From Pontiella agarivorans (GTDB lineage: Bacteria; Verrucomicrobiota; Kiritimatiellia; Kiritimatiellales; Pontiellaceae): a DNA stretch of 64,000 bases. A model generated the notes under the pieces. It ran no database searches. It had not been told where the DNA came from and was given only the letters and a program-made list of their open reading frames with translations. Where the stretch lies: positions 248,001-312,000 of the forward strand of contig NZ_JARVCO010000007.1 in the NCBI RefSeq assembly GCF_034531395.1, given 5' to 3'. Both the position numbers and the translations under genes were made by a program. This document shows, piece after piece, positions 34,417 through 42,481 of this stretch. The number at the start of each line of letters is the position of its first letter. Position 1 is the first letter of the stretch.

Positions 34417-36337
34417 CTTCATCCTCCTTAGCGGGAACAACCTGGACGACAAGGTCCCGATTGATATCGAAACCAGTCACCTTTATTTCAAACTCAGGAT
34501 CCGTAACATTGACTAGCAGTATATTGTCCAAACATTTAACCAGCTCGATACCAGAGTGTTCGATATCAATGGGATTTTTGTTTAGACGAAAATCAAGCGG
34601 GCTGTATTTTCTAAGATGATTTCCCGATGGCACCCGGTATGCTACATTAATCGTTATGGTCTTTGGCGTATGGGTAGCACTTCTATCTCGGGTTACCGTA
34701 AATCCGTTTTCGGATTTATACGTCCGAATCATTCTCGTTTTCGGTTCCGGTGGGTCTGCGGGGGGAGGATTAATCTCAGGTTTTTTCTTCGGTCCCGGCT
34801 TTTTCTTGCTTCCGGCTGGAAGTGCACTGAGATCAAGATGGAAAATATCTCTCAGCAGATCACGGTTCTGCTCTATATTCTTTTTTGAAATCTTTCTCCA
34901 GATGTCGTGAGGGGCCTTCTTGACGAATCCGATACTCTTCTCACCGCGGTCATAGAGTTCGAGCAGATCTTCATTATTGCGCTGCTCCCATCGGTCATGG
35001 GCGGGCGGCTCGGAGACTCGTAACAGTTTCCCCAGCAATTTGTCATGTATTTCGACAAGTGCGATACAGCCAGCATCCAGCTTACTGTTCTTATTCGCAT
35101 TCTTAACATCAATACCTTGCCGGATATATTTGGCTGGAATACGGTTAGCTACATCAGTCTGAGTAAAGCAGACGTCAAATTCGCCCCGCGCAGGTGATCC
35201 TTCCTTGGTTTTTACTCGCACAGGAACACGGATTAAAACCTTGCCATTAAGCTCGAGAGATCCACGGATGTCGCTCAGCATGTCATCGGTAAGGTTTATA
35301 CCGCTCAAAGACGGAATCTTATATAAATCAGGATCCTCTAAGACAAAAATATCCTCTTCGGGCACTTCTGAACTCCAAATTGCAAGATCGATGGTTTTGA
35401 GCAACATTTCGTCCCCTGACAAATATTGCTGCGCGACTTCTTTAATAGTGTTATTTGTAATAATGATTTCATCACATCCGTCGTAGCGAAGGTATACTTT
35501 CAGCCGACCGCGGATTACTGGATAAAAGTAATCCTTCAGTACGGATTCAACCAAGGGCCCCGGGGCCATAAGCTCAGGCTTAGGAAAGGGTATTACTACG
35601 GATAGACCGGACTGTTCGGCCCGGGTTATATCAAAAATATTTTCAAATTGATCAAGCTGTTCTGAAGCTTCAAACGGAACGGCGAAAAATCCATCTCCCT
35701 TGATTTCTCCAAAATAACCGTAGGGGGCGTATTTCTGCCTGTTATGATGGTGGATTTTCAAAATCGATTTCCCCATCAGCAGTTTCCTTCCGTCCTCCGA
35801 TCGGTTTGTCAGACCGAAGTATGTGTTGATTCTAGACGCTGCCGGAAAAACGTGCTTTCCTAGCCCCCAGCTTCCGAGTCCATCTTTTTTTCCGGAGCGA
35901 CCGATATTACGCCAAAAATAAAAGAAATCGTAAAATTCTTTGCTATCGGCCGGAATGGGGGTTTCATCGTCATCATACTCTGGGTCACCGTTCAGCCCCT
36001 TGGTTCCGAAATCCTCTGCCACAATATAATCGAGCACTTCCGTCCCCTTCGGAAGTTTTTCCCTCCGTAGCCCACTGTTCTCCGCTTTAAGGTGGGGATT
36101 CAATCCGTGCAGAGGCATCCCTTCAGCAATCAGATCTGAGTATTTCACATTCGATGTTTTATAACTGATAACGACTTCTGCAGTGCCGTCTTTATCCAGC
36201 CTAGCATCAAGGGAATTCTGAATGGCCTCTCTGACAAGTATCTCAGAAAGATCCCCGATTTCTTCAGACGCAAAGAATTCGCCCTGTATGGGGTCGACAC
36301 TGTCTTCCCCTTTGATCATTCTCCTGAACTTCCACAT
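34400..36337 (-). CDS. GHKL (HATPase) ATPase of a restriction-type operon
   Basis: This 645-residue protein has the GHKL ATP-binding elements in order: N-box VREAIQNSLDA (about 36), DFGTKGL in the G1 position (about 109), and GSWGLGKHVF as the G2 lid (about 154). After the ATPase it carries a long middle domain and, past a Pro/Lys linker (KKKPGPKKKPEINPPP), a beta-rich C-terminal domain. It resembles the MutL/MORC-like ATPases that Iyer, Abhiman and Aravind linked to restriction-modification operons. It may act as a DNA clamp. Start MWKFRRMIKG behind AGGTGA. Confidence 0.82.
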   Translation of the reverse strand: MWKFRRMIKGEDSVDPIQGEFFASEEIGDLSEILVREAIQNSLDARLDKDGTAEVVISYKTSNVKYSDLIAEGMPLHGLNPHLKAENSGLRREKLPKGTEVLDYIVAEDFGTKGLNGDPEYDDDETPIPADSKEFYDFFYFWRNIGRSGKKDGLGSWGLGKHVFPAASRINTYFGLTNRSEDGRKLLMGKSILKIHHHNRQKYAPYGYFGEIKGDGFFAVPFEASEQLDQFENIFDITRAEQSGLSVVIPFPKPELMAPGPLVESVLKDYFYPVIRGRLKVYLRYDGCDEIIITNNTIKEVAQQYLSGDEMLLKTIDLAIWSSEVPEEDIFVLEDPDLYKIPSLSGINLTDDMLSDIRGSLELNGKVLIRVPVRVKTKEGSPARGEFDVCFTQTDVANRIPAKYIRQGIDVKNANKNSKLDAGCIALVEIHDKLLGKLLRVSEPPAHDRWEQRNNEDLLELYDRGEKSIGFVKKAPHDIWRKISKKNIEQNRDLLRDIFHLDLSALPAGSKKKPGPKKKPEINPPPADPPEPKTRMIRTYKSENGFTVTRDRSATHTPKTITINVAYRVPSGNHLRKYSPLDFRLNKNPIDIEHSGIELVKCLDNILLVNVTDPEFEIKVTGFDINRDLVVQVVPAKEDEDDQEI

Positions 36338-36345
36338 CAGCTCAC

Positions 36346-36582
36346 CTATACTTTAAATTTAAACCCTGCCTGATCGGCCTTTCCGCGACTGTTGAAGCGG
36401 GATTCTAGATCGCGAACCTCCCGCTTTATTGCACCGAGGATCTGCTTAACATGCGCATCTGTATATTCATAATTAGATGTGCTGGAGAGGTTACCAATGA
36501 GTTGAATCCTCTTTATCACCTCATTAACCCGCTTTTCTGCGAGCTCCTCAAACTTCTCCATACGCTTACTTTTATTTTCCAT
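36346..36582 (-). CDS. Small helical protein, first gene of the defence operon
   Basis: The 78-residue, charged, coiled-coil-like protein (MENKSKRMEKFEELAEKRVN then EVIKRIQLIGNLSS) lies behind a strong AGGAGG seven bases from ATG. The middle YEYTDAHVKQILGAIKREVRDLE is amphipathic. Eight bases separate it from the GHKL gene. Small helical proteins of this kind are often seen before such ATPases, and it may be a regulator or assembly factor; its function is unknown. Confidence 0.7.
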   Translation of the reverse strand: MENKSKRMEKFEELAEKRVNEVIKRIQLIGNLSSTSNYEYTDAHVKQILGAIKREVRDLESRFNSRGKADQAGFKFKV

Positions 36583-36589
36583 ATATTCC

Positions 36590-36720
36590 TCCTGCTGAAA
36601 TATACATCTATTCAATACGTGCATTTTTTTAACATACATATTTTATATATATGCTTATATATAGATTATAAATGCGTATAACTATCAATAAAAACTCATA
36701 ATATATCCATATACTCGCAT
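36590..36720 (-). promoter_or_regulatory. AT-rich promoter region of the leftward defence operon
   Basis: A very AT-rich stretch with alternating TATATA runs (about 36640-36680) lies just upstream of the small helical protein gene and inside the 3' part of the HEPN-like fragment. It should carry the operon promoter; exact -35/-10 boxes are not decided because several TATAAT-like words overlap. Confidence 0.4.
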
Positions 36721-37038
36721 GCTAAACCGGCAAAATTTGTCGGAATAGTTTTTCCAGACCACGTGAAACAGCAGGTCGCTTTGGTCGAGCTTGACCAGCT
36801 GCCCGAGATAGCGGTTTAACCGGCCCTTTTCGCCGAAGGTTTCGTGGACATCAAAGTCGCGGGCATAGATGGAATTGAAGGAGACCCAGAGCAGTATAAA
36901 ACGCGTGTCGATATCATCGGTTGCTTCGGCGGCCTGCAGCCAGCTGAGCCCCCGATGTATCCGCAGATTCGTGGGTTCGGGCAATCGCCAGCGCGATTCC
37001 CGATGTTTCAGCTTAAGATTTGTGTGGTTTAGTTTCAC
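36685..37038 (-). pseudogene. Truncated HEPN-like protein
   Basis: The frame of 117 codons carries RWRLPEPTNLRIHRGLSWLQAAEATDDIDTRFILLWVSFNSIYA, typical of the N-terminus of a HEPN-like family whose members are about twice as long. After LLFHVVWKNYSDKF the similarity to such proteins stops, and the frame ends in the AT-rich promoter of the GHKL operon. The 3' half appears lost through insertion or deletion at that border. HEPN proteins are often RNases in defence and toxin systems. Confidence 0.5.
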
Positions 37039-37226
37039 CCCAGTTCATCCTTACTCCCCCCTTTAAAAAATTCACTCCAGATATACTCCGGAATACCCCA
37101 TAACAACAAGTCCGTCATTCAAAGAAATAAAAGAATAGCGCGGGCTTAGTATTTTTTACTAGAGCAAGGCGGTGGACGGAAGTCGGAGGGCGGTTGGCAG
37201 AGCACAGCTTGTTCTGCTTTCGTGGC

Positions 37227-37634
37227 TTACTGCTTCAGCCAAACAATCGCCTTCAGCTTTTCTTCCAAGGGCTGGAACTCCGGATCACCGGTGACCAGTT
37301 CGGCCTTTTTGATTTTGGTCAGTGCCGCGGCATAAGCATCGGCCAACGACATTTTGTACTCGGCCTTAAATTCTGCCGCCGCTTCACTAAGTGCGAGATC
37401 CGCATCAATGATTTCAATGGGCAGATCGTGAAGATGGGTCTGAACGGTTTTCCATGCGTTGCGGCCCTGTGCACGGATCACCCGATACATGACCTCTGAC
37501 CAGTTAACCGTGGTGATAAAAATTCGTTTTTTATCCACCAGGGCCTTTTTGAAATACTCCGCCACCCGATCCGCATCGGATTCGTTGAAAATGAAAGAGA
37601 GCAGTGCAAAGCTGTCAAATACCGCGTTTTTCAA
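37227..37634 (-). CDS. vapC: PIN-domain toxin (VapC-like)
   Basis: The 135-residue PIN protein starts KNAVFDSFALLSFI (first acidic residue), has NWSEVMYRV (second) and SLADAYAAALTKIKKAELVTGDPEF (third and fourth), the Mg-binding set of PIN RNases. The best start is TTG at 37634, seven bases after GAGGAGG, inside the end of the antitoxin gene (20-bp overlap). VapC toxins cleave tRNA or rRNA. Confidence 0.87.
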   Translation of the reverse strand: MKNAVFDSFALLSFIFNESDADRVAEYFKKALVDKKRIFITTVNWSEVMYRVIRAQGRNAWKTVQTHLHDLPIEIIDADLALSEAAAEFKAEYKMSLADAYAAALTKIKKAELVTGDPEFQPLEEKLKAIVWLKQ

Positions 37635-37884
37635 TTTCAGCCTCCTCGCGGTCGATTTCTGCCGCATGTTCTTCTATCAGTTCCTGGGTCACCGGCTTTT
37701 CTCCGGCTTTGCGCTGCAGCATGCCCTGAATGGAATCGATATAGGCATCGGTGATCGGGCGCACCTCAAACGAACCTTTTTTTTGATCAAAAACCAATCG
37801 TGTCCCCGGCTTGATTCCCAGCTCTCTTCGGATTTTTGCGGGAATGACGACCTGCCCTTTAGCTGTCACAACTGCTGTAATCAT
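37615..37884 (-). CDS. vapB: AbrB-type antitoxin (VapB-like)
   Basis: This 89-residue protein has the swapped-hairpin AbrB/MazE DNA-binding domain (MITAVVTAKGQVVIPAKIRRELGIKPGTRLVF) and a charged C-terminal tail (TQELIEEHAAEIDREEAEIEKRG) that should wrap the toxin. It lies first in the two-gene operon and should repress it. Confidence 0.87.
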   Translation of the reverse strand: MITAVVTAKGQVVIPAKIRRELGIKPGTRLVFDQKKGSFEVRPITDAYIDSIQGMLQRKAGEKPVTQELIEEHAAEIDREEAEIEKRGI

Positions 37885-38131
37885 AAACTCTCCTTAATCC
37901 ATGGATAACCTACTAATATCATCTGTTCCGTCAAATGAAAAATGTCTTACATATCCAATATGTCTTACTTTTTGTTTTAGGGGTAATCGTATCCGTGCGA
38001 TGACTTCGGGCTCATATCCAATCCTTGGAACCGCAAAGCGTGCGACGAGCAGAACCGGCAGCGTGCACAAAAGCGGTGTCGCGCTTTGCTTGCCCCCGCA
38101 CTCCAAAACGGTTCTTTTTTAAATCGGTGTG
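37885..38131. repeat. Intergenic region with short repeats
   Basis: No gene is seen. ATGTCTTAC occurs twice within 30 bp (about 37938-37968). The part 38030-38105, which reads leftward as ECGGKQSATPL, resembles a dispersed non-coding repeat rather than a gene. A one-mismatch copy of the 15-bp palindrome is at 38016. Confidence 0.35.
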
Positions 38132-38166
38132 TTGACAAGTTTCATCATTTGGCTATTTTGCCAAAT
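38132..38166 (+). promoter_or_regulatory. Promoter and ArsR operator of the arsR-arsP block
   Basis: TTGACA at 38132-38137 is followed by ATTTGGC-TATTTT-GCCAAAT (38147-38166), a perfect inverted repeat that covers the expected -10 position (TATTTT at 38154). ArsR-type repressors bind such sites and leave when thiol ligands catch the metalloid. It lies 18 bp before the arsR start. Confidence 0.75.
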
Positions 38167-38184
38167 ATACATTCAAGGAAAAAT

Positions 38185-38505
38185 ATGAAGGCAAAAGAGA
38201 AAAATCTGTATGAGGCGAAGGCGAAGGTGCTGAAGGCGCTGGCGCATCCGACGCGGCTGTGGATGGCGGAGCAGCTGTCGGCCGGGGAGATGTGCGTGTG
38301 CGAATTTGTGGATCAGATCGAGGCGGACTTTTCGACGATCTCGAAGCATCTGTCGGTGCTGAAGCAGGCGGGCATTGTGCAGGATGAGAAGCGCGGCAAG
38401 CAGGTTTATTATACCCTCAAGGTTCCGTGTGTGCTGAATTTTATGAGCTGCGTGGAAGCTGTTCTGGAGAACAACGCCAAAGAGCAGGCGGAGCTGGTTA
38501 GTTAA
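38185..38505 (+). CDS. arsR: ArsR-family metalloregulator (first copy)
   Basis: The protein has 106 residues with the ArsR winged helix (LKALAHPTRLWMAEQLSAGEMCVCEFVDQIEADFSTISKHLSVLKQAGIV). The MCVCEF pair matches the CxC (CVCE) inducer site of arsenic-sensing ArsR proteins. Start ATG 38185 follows AAGGAAA. It should repress itself and the downstream permease. Confidence 0.92.
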   Translation: MKAKEKNLYEAKAKVLKALAHPTRLWMAEQLSAGEMCVCEFVDQIEADFSTISKHLSVLKQAGIVQDEKRGKQVYYTLKVPCVLNFMSCVEAVLENNAKEQAELVS

Positions 38506-38512
38506 GAATGCA

Positions 38513-38654
38513 GGTCTGCGACACCATTATTTTTTAGTTTTTATATGGTTAAATGGGAAAATATACGAGCGTTGCTCTTAATTTAGATTTTTGAATGTCG
38601 ATTTATAGGACTCAGTCGGCGTTGGCCTCAATTTAAAGACAGGCGTCGCAGACC
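38513..38654. repeat. 142-bp segment bounded by inverted repeats
   Basis: GGTCTGCGAC (38513-38522) and GTCGCAGACC (38645-38654) are perfect 10-bp inverted ends of an AT-rich, non-coding segment between arsR and the permease gene. It could be a small MITE-like insertion or a long-range RNA stem in the operon message. No coding frame is seen inside. Confidence 0.45.
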
Positions 38655-38710
38655 CGAAAATCGGAAATCAAAAATCGGCATTCTAAAATAAACTCCGAAG
38701 GAGTGAGAAG

Positions 38711-39667
38711 ATGTTCCAATGGTTGGATAATTTAGTCACCAAAATGGTGGAGGGCTGGTTCGGGCTGGCAATGGATTCGCAGCTGGGCGGCAGTGTTCAT
38801 TTCTTTTTTTACGACACGGTCAAAATTCTGATCCTGCTGTCGCTGATGATTTTCGGAATTTCGTATCTGCGCACCTTTTTTCAGCCGCAGAAAACGAAGG
38901 TGATGCTGGAAAAAATTAACGGGCCGAAGGCGCATGTGGCGGCTTCGCTGCTCGGCATTATTACGCCGTTTTGTTCCTGTTCGTCGGTGCCGATTTTTAT
39001 CGGTTTCATTGAAGCGGGTATTCCGCTGGGGATCACCTTTTCGTTTCTGGTTACTTCGCCGATTGTGAACGAAGCCGCCTTTGCGGTGCTGTGGGCGGCA
39101 TTCGGCTGGAAGGTGGCGGTCGCGTATGCCGTGATGGGTGTTTTGATCGGGGTGGTGAGCGGCATGATTATCGGGCGCTTTAAACCGGAGAACCATTTGG
39201 AGCCGGAAGTTTTCACGGGCGAGGGGTTTAATAAAACCAGGCCGGATATGACGCAGAAGGAGCGGCTGGCTTTTGCGGGCGAACACGTCTGGGATATTCT
39301 CAAAAAAATCTGGCTGTATCTATTGATCGGTATCGGCATCGGTGCGGCCATTCACGGTTGGGCACCGGAGAATATTCTGGCGAAATATGCCGGCAGCGAT
39401 AATCCGTTGAGTGTGGTGATTGCGGTGGCTGCCGGGGTTCCGCTTTATGCCAATGCCATCGGCACGATTCCGATTGCGGAAGCGCTGATCGGGAAAGGCG
39501 TGGGGCTCGGAACGGCATTGGCTTTCATGATGGCGGTGACGGCGCTTTCGGTTCCGGAAATGGTGTTGTTGCGTAAGGTGATGAAGCCGCGGCTGATTGC
39601 TATTTTCGTGGGCACTGCCGCGACCGGAATTCTGCTGGTGGGCTGGATGTTTAACTGGGTGTTTTAA
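38711..39667 (+). CDS. arsP: ArsP/UPF0718-type permease
   Basis: The 318-residue membrane protein has the permease family (PF03773) repeats with GIITPFCSCSSVPIFIGFIEAGIPLGITFSFLVTSPIVNEAA, including the CSCS motif, and a second half GVPLYANAIGTIPIAEALIGKGV. Family members export trivalent organoarsenicals (ArsP) or other metals. The arsR gene upstream and ArsM downstream favour organoarsenic export. Behind ACTCCGAAGGAG. The 15-bp palindrome lies at its first codons (38714, one mismatch). Confidence 0.85.
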   Translation: MFQWLDNLVTKMVEGWFGLAMDSQLGGSVHFFFYDTVKILILLSLMIFGISYLRTFFQPQKTKVMLEKINGPKAHVAASLLGIITPFCSCSSVPIFIGFIEAGIPLGITFSFLVTSPIVNEAAFAVLWAAFGWKVAVAYAVMGVLIGVVSGMIIGRFKPENHLEPEVFTGEGFNKTRPDMTQKERLAFAGEHVWDILKKIWLYLLIGIGIGAAIHGWAPENILAKYAGSDNPLSVVIAVAAGVPLYANAIGTIPIAEALIGKGVGLGTALAFMMAVTALSVPEMVLLRKVMKPRLIAIFVGTAATGILLVGWMFNWVF

Positions 39668-39743
39668 CGTCGGAGAATCGGGTGATGAATGATCATTCCG
39701 GGAGCGTTCAGCACCAGCTCGGTCATTAACAAGAAGGGCAACC

Positions 39744-40080
39744 ATGGATCACATGCTCATTCCGGCGCTGGTTTTTCTGGTGATCTCGATGCTCATTTCG
39801 ATGCTCGGGATGGGCGGAGGCATTTTGTATGTCCCGATTTTGCTATTGGCCGGATTTGATATTTCGTCAGCGCCGTCAATCAGCCTGATTCTGATTGCAG
39901 CAACCTCGCTCGCGGTGTTGCCGGGTAGTGCAGGGCATGCCGTACAGGGGCAGGTTGATCGGCGGACGGGTGGGCAGCCGGATATCGCTTTCCATGAACA
40001 AGGCCCGCTTGAAAAAATGGTTTGGAGTGGCGGTTTGGATTATTGCGATACGAATGGCGGCTCAATGGGTCATGAAATAA
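39744..40080 (+). pseudogene. TauE/SafE sulfite exporter remnant
   Basis: The N-terminal part MLIPALVFLVISMLISMLGMGGGILYVPILLLAGFD with ISLILIAATSLAV is a TauE/SafE start of about 65 residues. Then, in the +1 frame, GSRISLSMNKARLKKWFGVAVWIIAIRMAAQ is the C-terminal end of the same family. The middle (over 130 residues) is deleted and the joint is out of frame, so the gene is dead. In intact relatives TauE often sits in metal or sulfur efflux loci. Confidence 0.75.
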
Positions 40081-40129
40081 AAACAGAAAACGGTGAGGTG
40101 CATCGTTTCGAGAACAGGAAACTGGATTG

Positions 40130-40615
40130 ATGAAAAAAATTATACCGATTGTATTGCTGGTTATCGCCGTCGTGGCGGTGGTGGGCCTCAAGAACAGAAA
40201 GCATGCGGATCCGGAAACAGCCGGCTGCGAAGGCGGTATCTGCACCTTGCCGTTCCCGGCGGAAAAGATGATGCCGGAAGGGGCTGTGGCGGAAACGGCG
40301 GTGGAAACGCCGCTGCCGAAGCTGCTGGATCTCGGTGCGGGAAAGTGTATTCCGTGCAAAGCGATGGCTCCGATTCTGGATGAAATGAAGGAGACTTTTT
40401 CCGGGCAGCTTGATGTTGAATTTATCGATGTCTGGGAAAATGAAGGGGCGGGGGAGAAATACGGTATCCGAATGATCCCGACGCAGATTTTCTTTGATGC
40501 CGAGGGGAATGAGCTGTTCCGCCACGAAGGCTTTTATGCCCGGGAGGACATGCTCGCGAAGTGGCAGGAACTCGGATACGAATTTGCAGTTAAGGAAAAC
40601 CACGAAATACACTAA
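40130..40615 (+). CDS. Membrane-anchored thioredoxin-family protein
   Basis: The 161-residue protein has an N-terminal membrane anchor (KKIIPIVLLVIAVVAVVGL) and a thioredoxin domain with the active-site GKCIPCKAMAPILDEMK (CxxC) and cis-proline MIPTQIFFD. The domain should face the periplasm. It precedes a CcdA-type electron carrier, so the pair probably delivers reducing power across the membrane to a metalloid- or heme-related partner. An additional CEGGIC pair in the linker is unusual. Confidence 0.85.
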   Translation: MKKIIPIVLLVIAVVAVVGLKNRKHADPETAGCEGGICTLPFPAEKMMPEGAVAETAVETPLPKLLDLGAGKCIPCKAMAPILDEMKETFSGQLDVEFIDVWENEGAGEKYGIRMIPTQIFFDAEGNELFRHEGFYAREDMLAKWQELGYEFAVKENHEIH

Positions 40616-40650
40616 ACACACGAAAGGAAAACGTAACTTTTATTTCGTGG
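40597..40650. repeat. Dispersed ACCACGAAATACAC inverted repeat
   Basis: ACCACGAAATACACTAAACA faces ATTTCGTGGTGT between the thioredoxin and CcdA genes, overlapping the end of the former. It is the same kind of repeat as at 52743 and, in worn form, at 25667 and 25963. Confidence 0.5.
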
Positions 40651-40664
40651 TGTAAGGAGGGTGG

Positions 40665-41366
40665 ATGATGGGTGAGTTATTTTCAGTTTTAACGAATGCG
40701 GTGGAGGGGACACCGGCGATTGCGATGATTGCGGCGATGATTTGGGGGATGCTCAGTATATTGCTGAGTCCGTGTCATCTGGCGAGTATTCCGTTGATTA
40801 TCGGGTTTATTGATGACCAGGGCAAAACCTCAACGGCTCGGGCGCTGGGAATTTCGACGCTGTTTTCCGTAGGCATTCTGGTTACCATCGCGGCCATCGG
40901 GGCGATCACGGCGGCGGCAGGACGAATGATGGGCGACCTCGGAGCGTATGCGAACTATGTTGTTGCGCTGATCTTTTTTTATGTCGGACTCGGTTTGCTG
41001 GGCGTGGTTCCGCTGAGCTGGAATCGGCCGGAGCAGGTCGGCAAAAAACGCAAAGGCTTGCTGGCCGCTTTTATGCTGGGGCTCATTTTCGGTATTGCGC
41101 TCGGACCGTGCTCTTTTGCCTATATGGCGCCGTTGCTCGGAATCACCTTTAAACTGGGGGCCGCGCAGCCGGTCTATGCCGGAAGCCTGCTGCTGATGTA
41201 TGGCATCGGGCACTGCGGTGTGATTGCGCTGGCAGGGATGTCTTCCGGCTGGGTCCAGAAATATAAGGCCTGGAATCAGGAATCCCGCGGTGCATTCAAA
41301 CTTAAAAAAGTCTGCGGTCTTCTCGTCCTGCTCGGCGGGCTTTACCTGATTTATACCGCGCCCTGA
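40665..41366 (+). CDS. ccdA: CcdA/DsbD-type transmembrane electron carrier
   Basis: The 233-residue protein has about six hydrophobic segments and the two membrane cysteines of CcdA: LLSPCHLASIPLI and ALGPCSFAYMAPLL. It shuttles electrons from cytoplasmic thioredoxin to outward-facing thiol proteins. Behind AAGGAGG. The membrane thioredoxin just upstream is the likely partner. Confidence 0.9.
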   Translation: MMGELFSVLTNAVEGTPAIAMIAAMIWGMLSILLSPCHLASIPLIIGFIDDQGKTSTARALGISTLFSVGILVTIAAIGAITAAAGRMMGDLGAYANYVVALIFFYVGLGLLGVVPLSWNRPEQVGKKRKGLLAAFMLGLIFGIALGPCSFAYMAPLLGITFKLGAAQPVYAGSLLLMYGIGHCGVIALAGMSSGWVQKYKAWNQESRGAFKLKKVCGLLVLLGGLYLIYTAP

Positions 41367-41440
41367 ATTGCTGGGGATCGGTTTGAATGCGATCCTCTTT
41401 GATGTCCGCATTTACCCTGCAGAAAAAATTCCGGATGCTG

Positions 41441-41469
41441 TGTAAGGTGTGCCCGTTTGATTCGACTGA
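41441..41469 (+). promoter_or_regulatory. ECF-type promoter candidate before the radical SAM gene
   Basis: TGTAAGG (41441-41447), 14 bp, then TCGACTGA (41462-41469). Three further sites with the same boxes and exactly the same spacing lie at 44422, 46296 and 47215. It is 82 bp before the start codon. Confidence 0.65.
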
Positions 41470-41550
41470 TCCGTGAACGCTGGTAGGATGCTGCCGATAT
41501 CCGGCGGATATGAAGGTCCTGAGTGCGTCACATTTATGGAGGAATTTTTT

Positions 41551-42471
41551 ATGCAGAATTCGCAAGTCGTGAAGGAGTCCGGGGAGGGGTGTGCTGATGC
41601 GGGAAGCCGGCCCGGATACATTCAGCCGCATGCCCTGAAAGAGCTGTGGTTTCACACCGGGACGGTTTGCAACCTGTGCTGTCCGTTCTGTCTGGAAGGC
41701 TCCCGGCCGGGCGATGACCGGCTGCAGCAGCCCTCGCTCGCCGATCTGAAGCCGTTCATCGAGGAATCGCTGGCGCTCGGGGTTCAGCAGTTTTCCTTCA
41801 CCGGAGGGGAGCCCTTCAGTAATTCCGAGGTGATCGAGGTGCTGGATTATGCACTCGACCGGAATCCCTGTCTGGTATTGACCAATGCCACGGAGCCGCT
41901 GGCCGGCCATCTCGGCCGACTGGCCGCGCTGATTGAAAAACCGTTTGCGCTGCAGTTTCGCGTCAGTCTTGATTACCCGAATCCGGAAAAGCACGACGCC
42001 GGCCGCGGGCGCGGTAATTTCAACCTTGCGCTGAAAACCATGCGGCAGATTCACCGGCTCGGTTTCACGGTTTCGATTGCCCGGCAGAGCGCCCCCAACG
42101 AGGATGTCGATGCCGTTAATCGCGCCTATCAACCCTTCTTTGAAGAGGCCGGCCTTCCGGCGGAGACGCCGATCGTGGTGTTTCCCGAATTCCACGAGCC
42201 CGGATCCCATCCCGACGTGCCGCATATCACGGAGCACTGCATGACGACCTATAAATCAGCGGAAGAGCGCGACCGCTTTATGTGCAGTTTCAGCAAGATG
42301 GTGGTGAAAAAGGGCGGAAGAATGCGCGTCTATGCCTGCACGCTGGTGGATGACGACGAAGACTACGATCTGGGCGGAAGCCTGCACGAAGCGATGGAGG
42401 TCCGCGTCATGCTTCAGCATCACCGCTGTTACACCTGTTTTGCGGCCGGCGCGAGCTGCAGTGAACTTTAA
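41551..42471 (+). CDS. Radical SAM enzyme of the arsenic cluster
   Basis: The 306-residue protein has the radical SAM cluster motif CNLCCPFC (CxxxCxxC), then FSFTGGEPFSN (GGE) and a Cys-rich end (YACTLVD, RCYTCFAAGASC) that may bind a second cluster. It stands directly before arsM (10 bp). In arsenosugar pathways a radical SAM enzyme (ArsS) transfers the SAM 5'-deoxyadenosyl group to dimethylarsinous acid; this protein may do the like but is not a clear ArsS homologue. Start chosen at MQNSQVVKE behind GGAGGAA. Confidence 0.75.
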   Translation: MQNSQVVKESGEGCADAGSRPGYIQPHALKELWFHTGTVCNLCCPFCLEGSRPGDDRLQQPSLADLKPFIEESLALGVQQFSFTGGEPFSNSEVIEVLDYALDRNPCLVLTNATEPLAGHLGRLAALIEKPFALQFRVSLDYPNPEKHDAGRGRGNFNLALKTMRQIHRLGFTVSIARQSAPNEDVDAVNRAYQPFFEEAGLPAETPIVVFPEFHEPGSHPDVPHITEHCMTTYKSAEERDRFMCSFSKMVVKKGGRMRVYACTLVDDDEDYDLGGSLHEAMEVRVMLQHHRCYTCFAAGASCSEL

Positions 42472-42481
42472 GGAGATCCGC

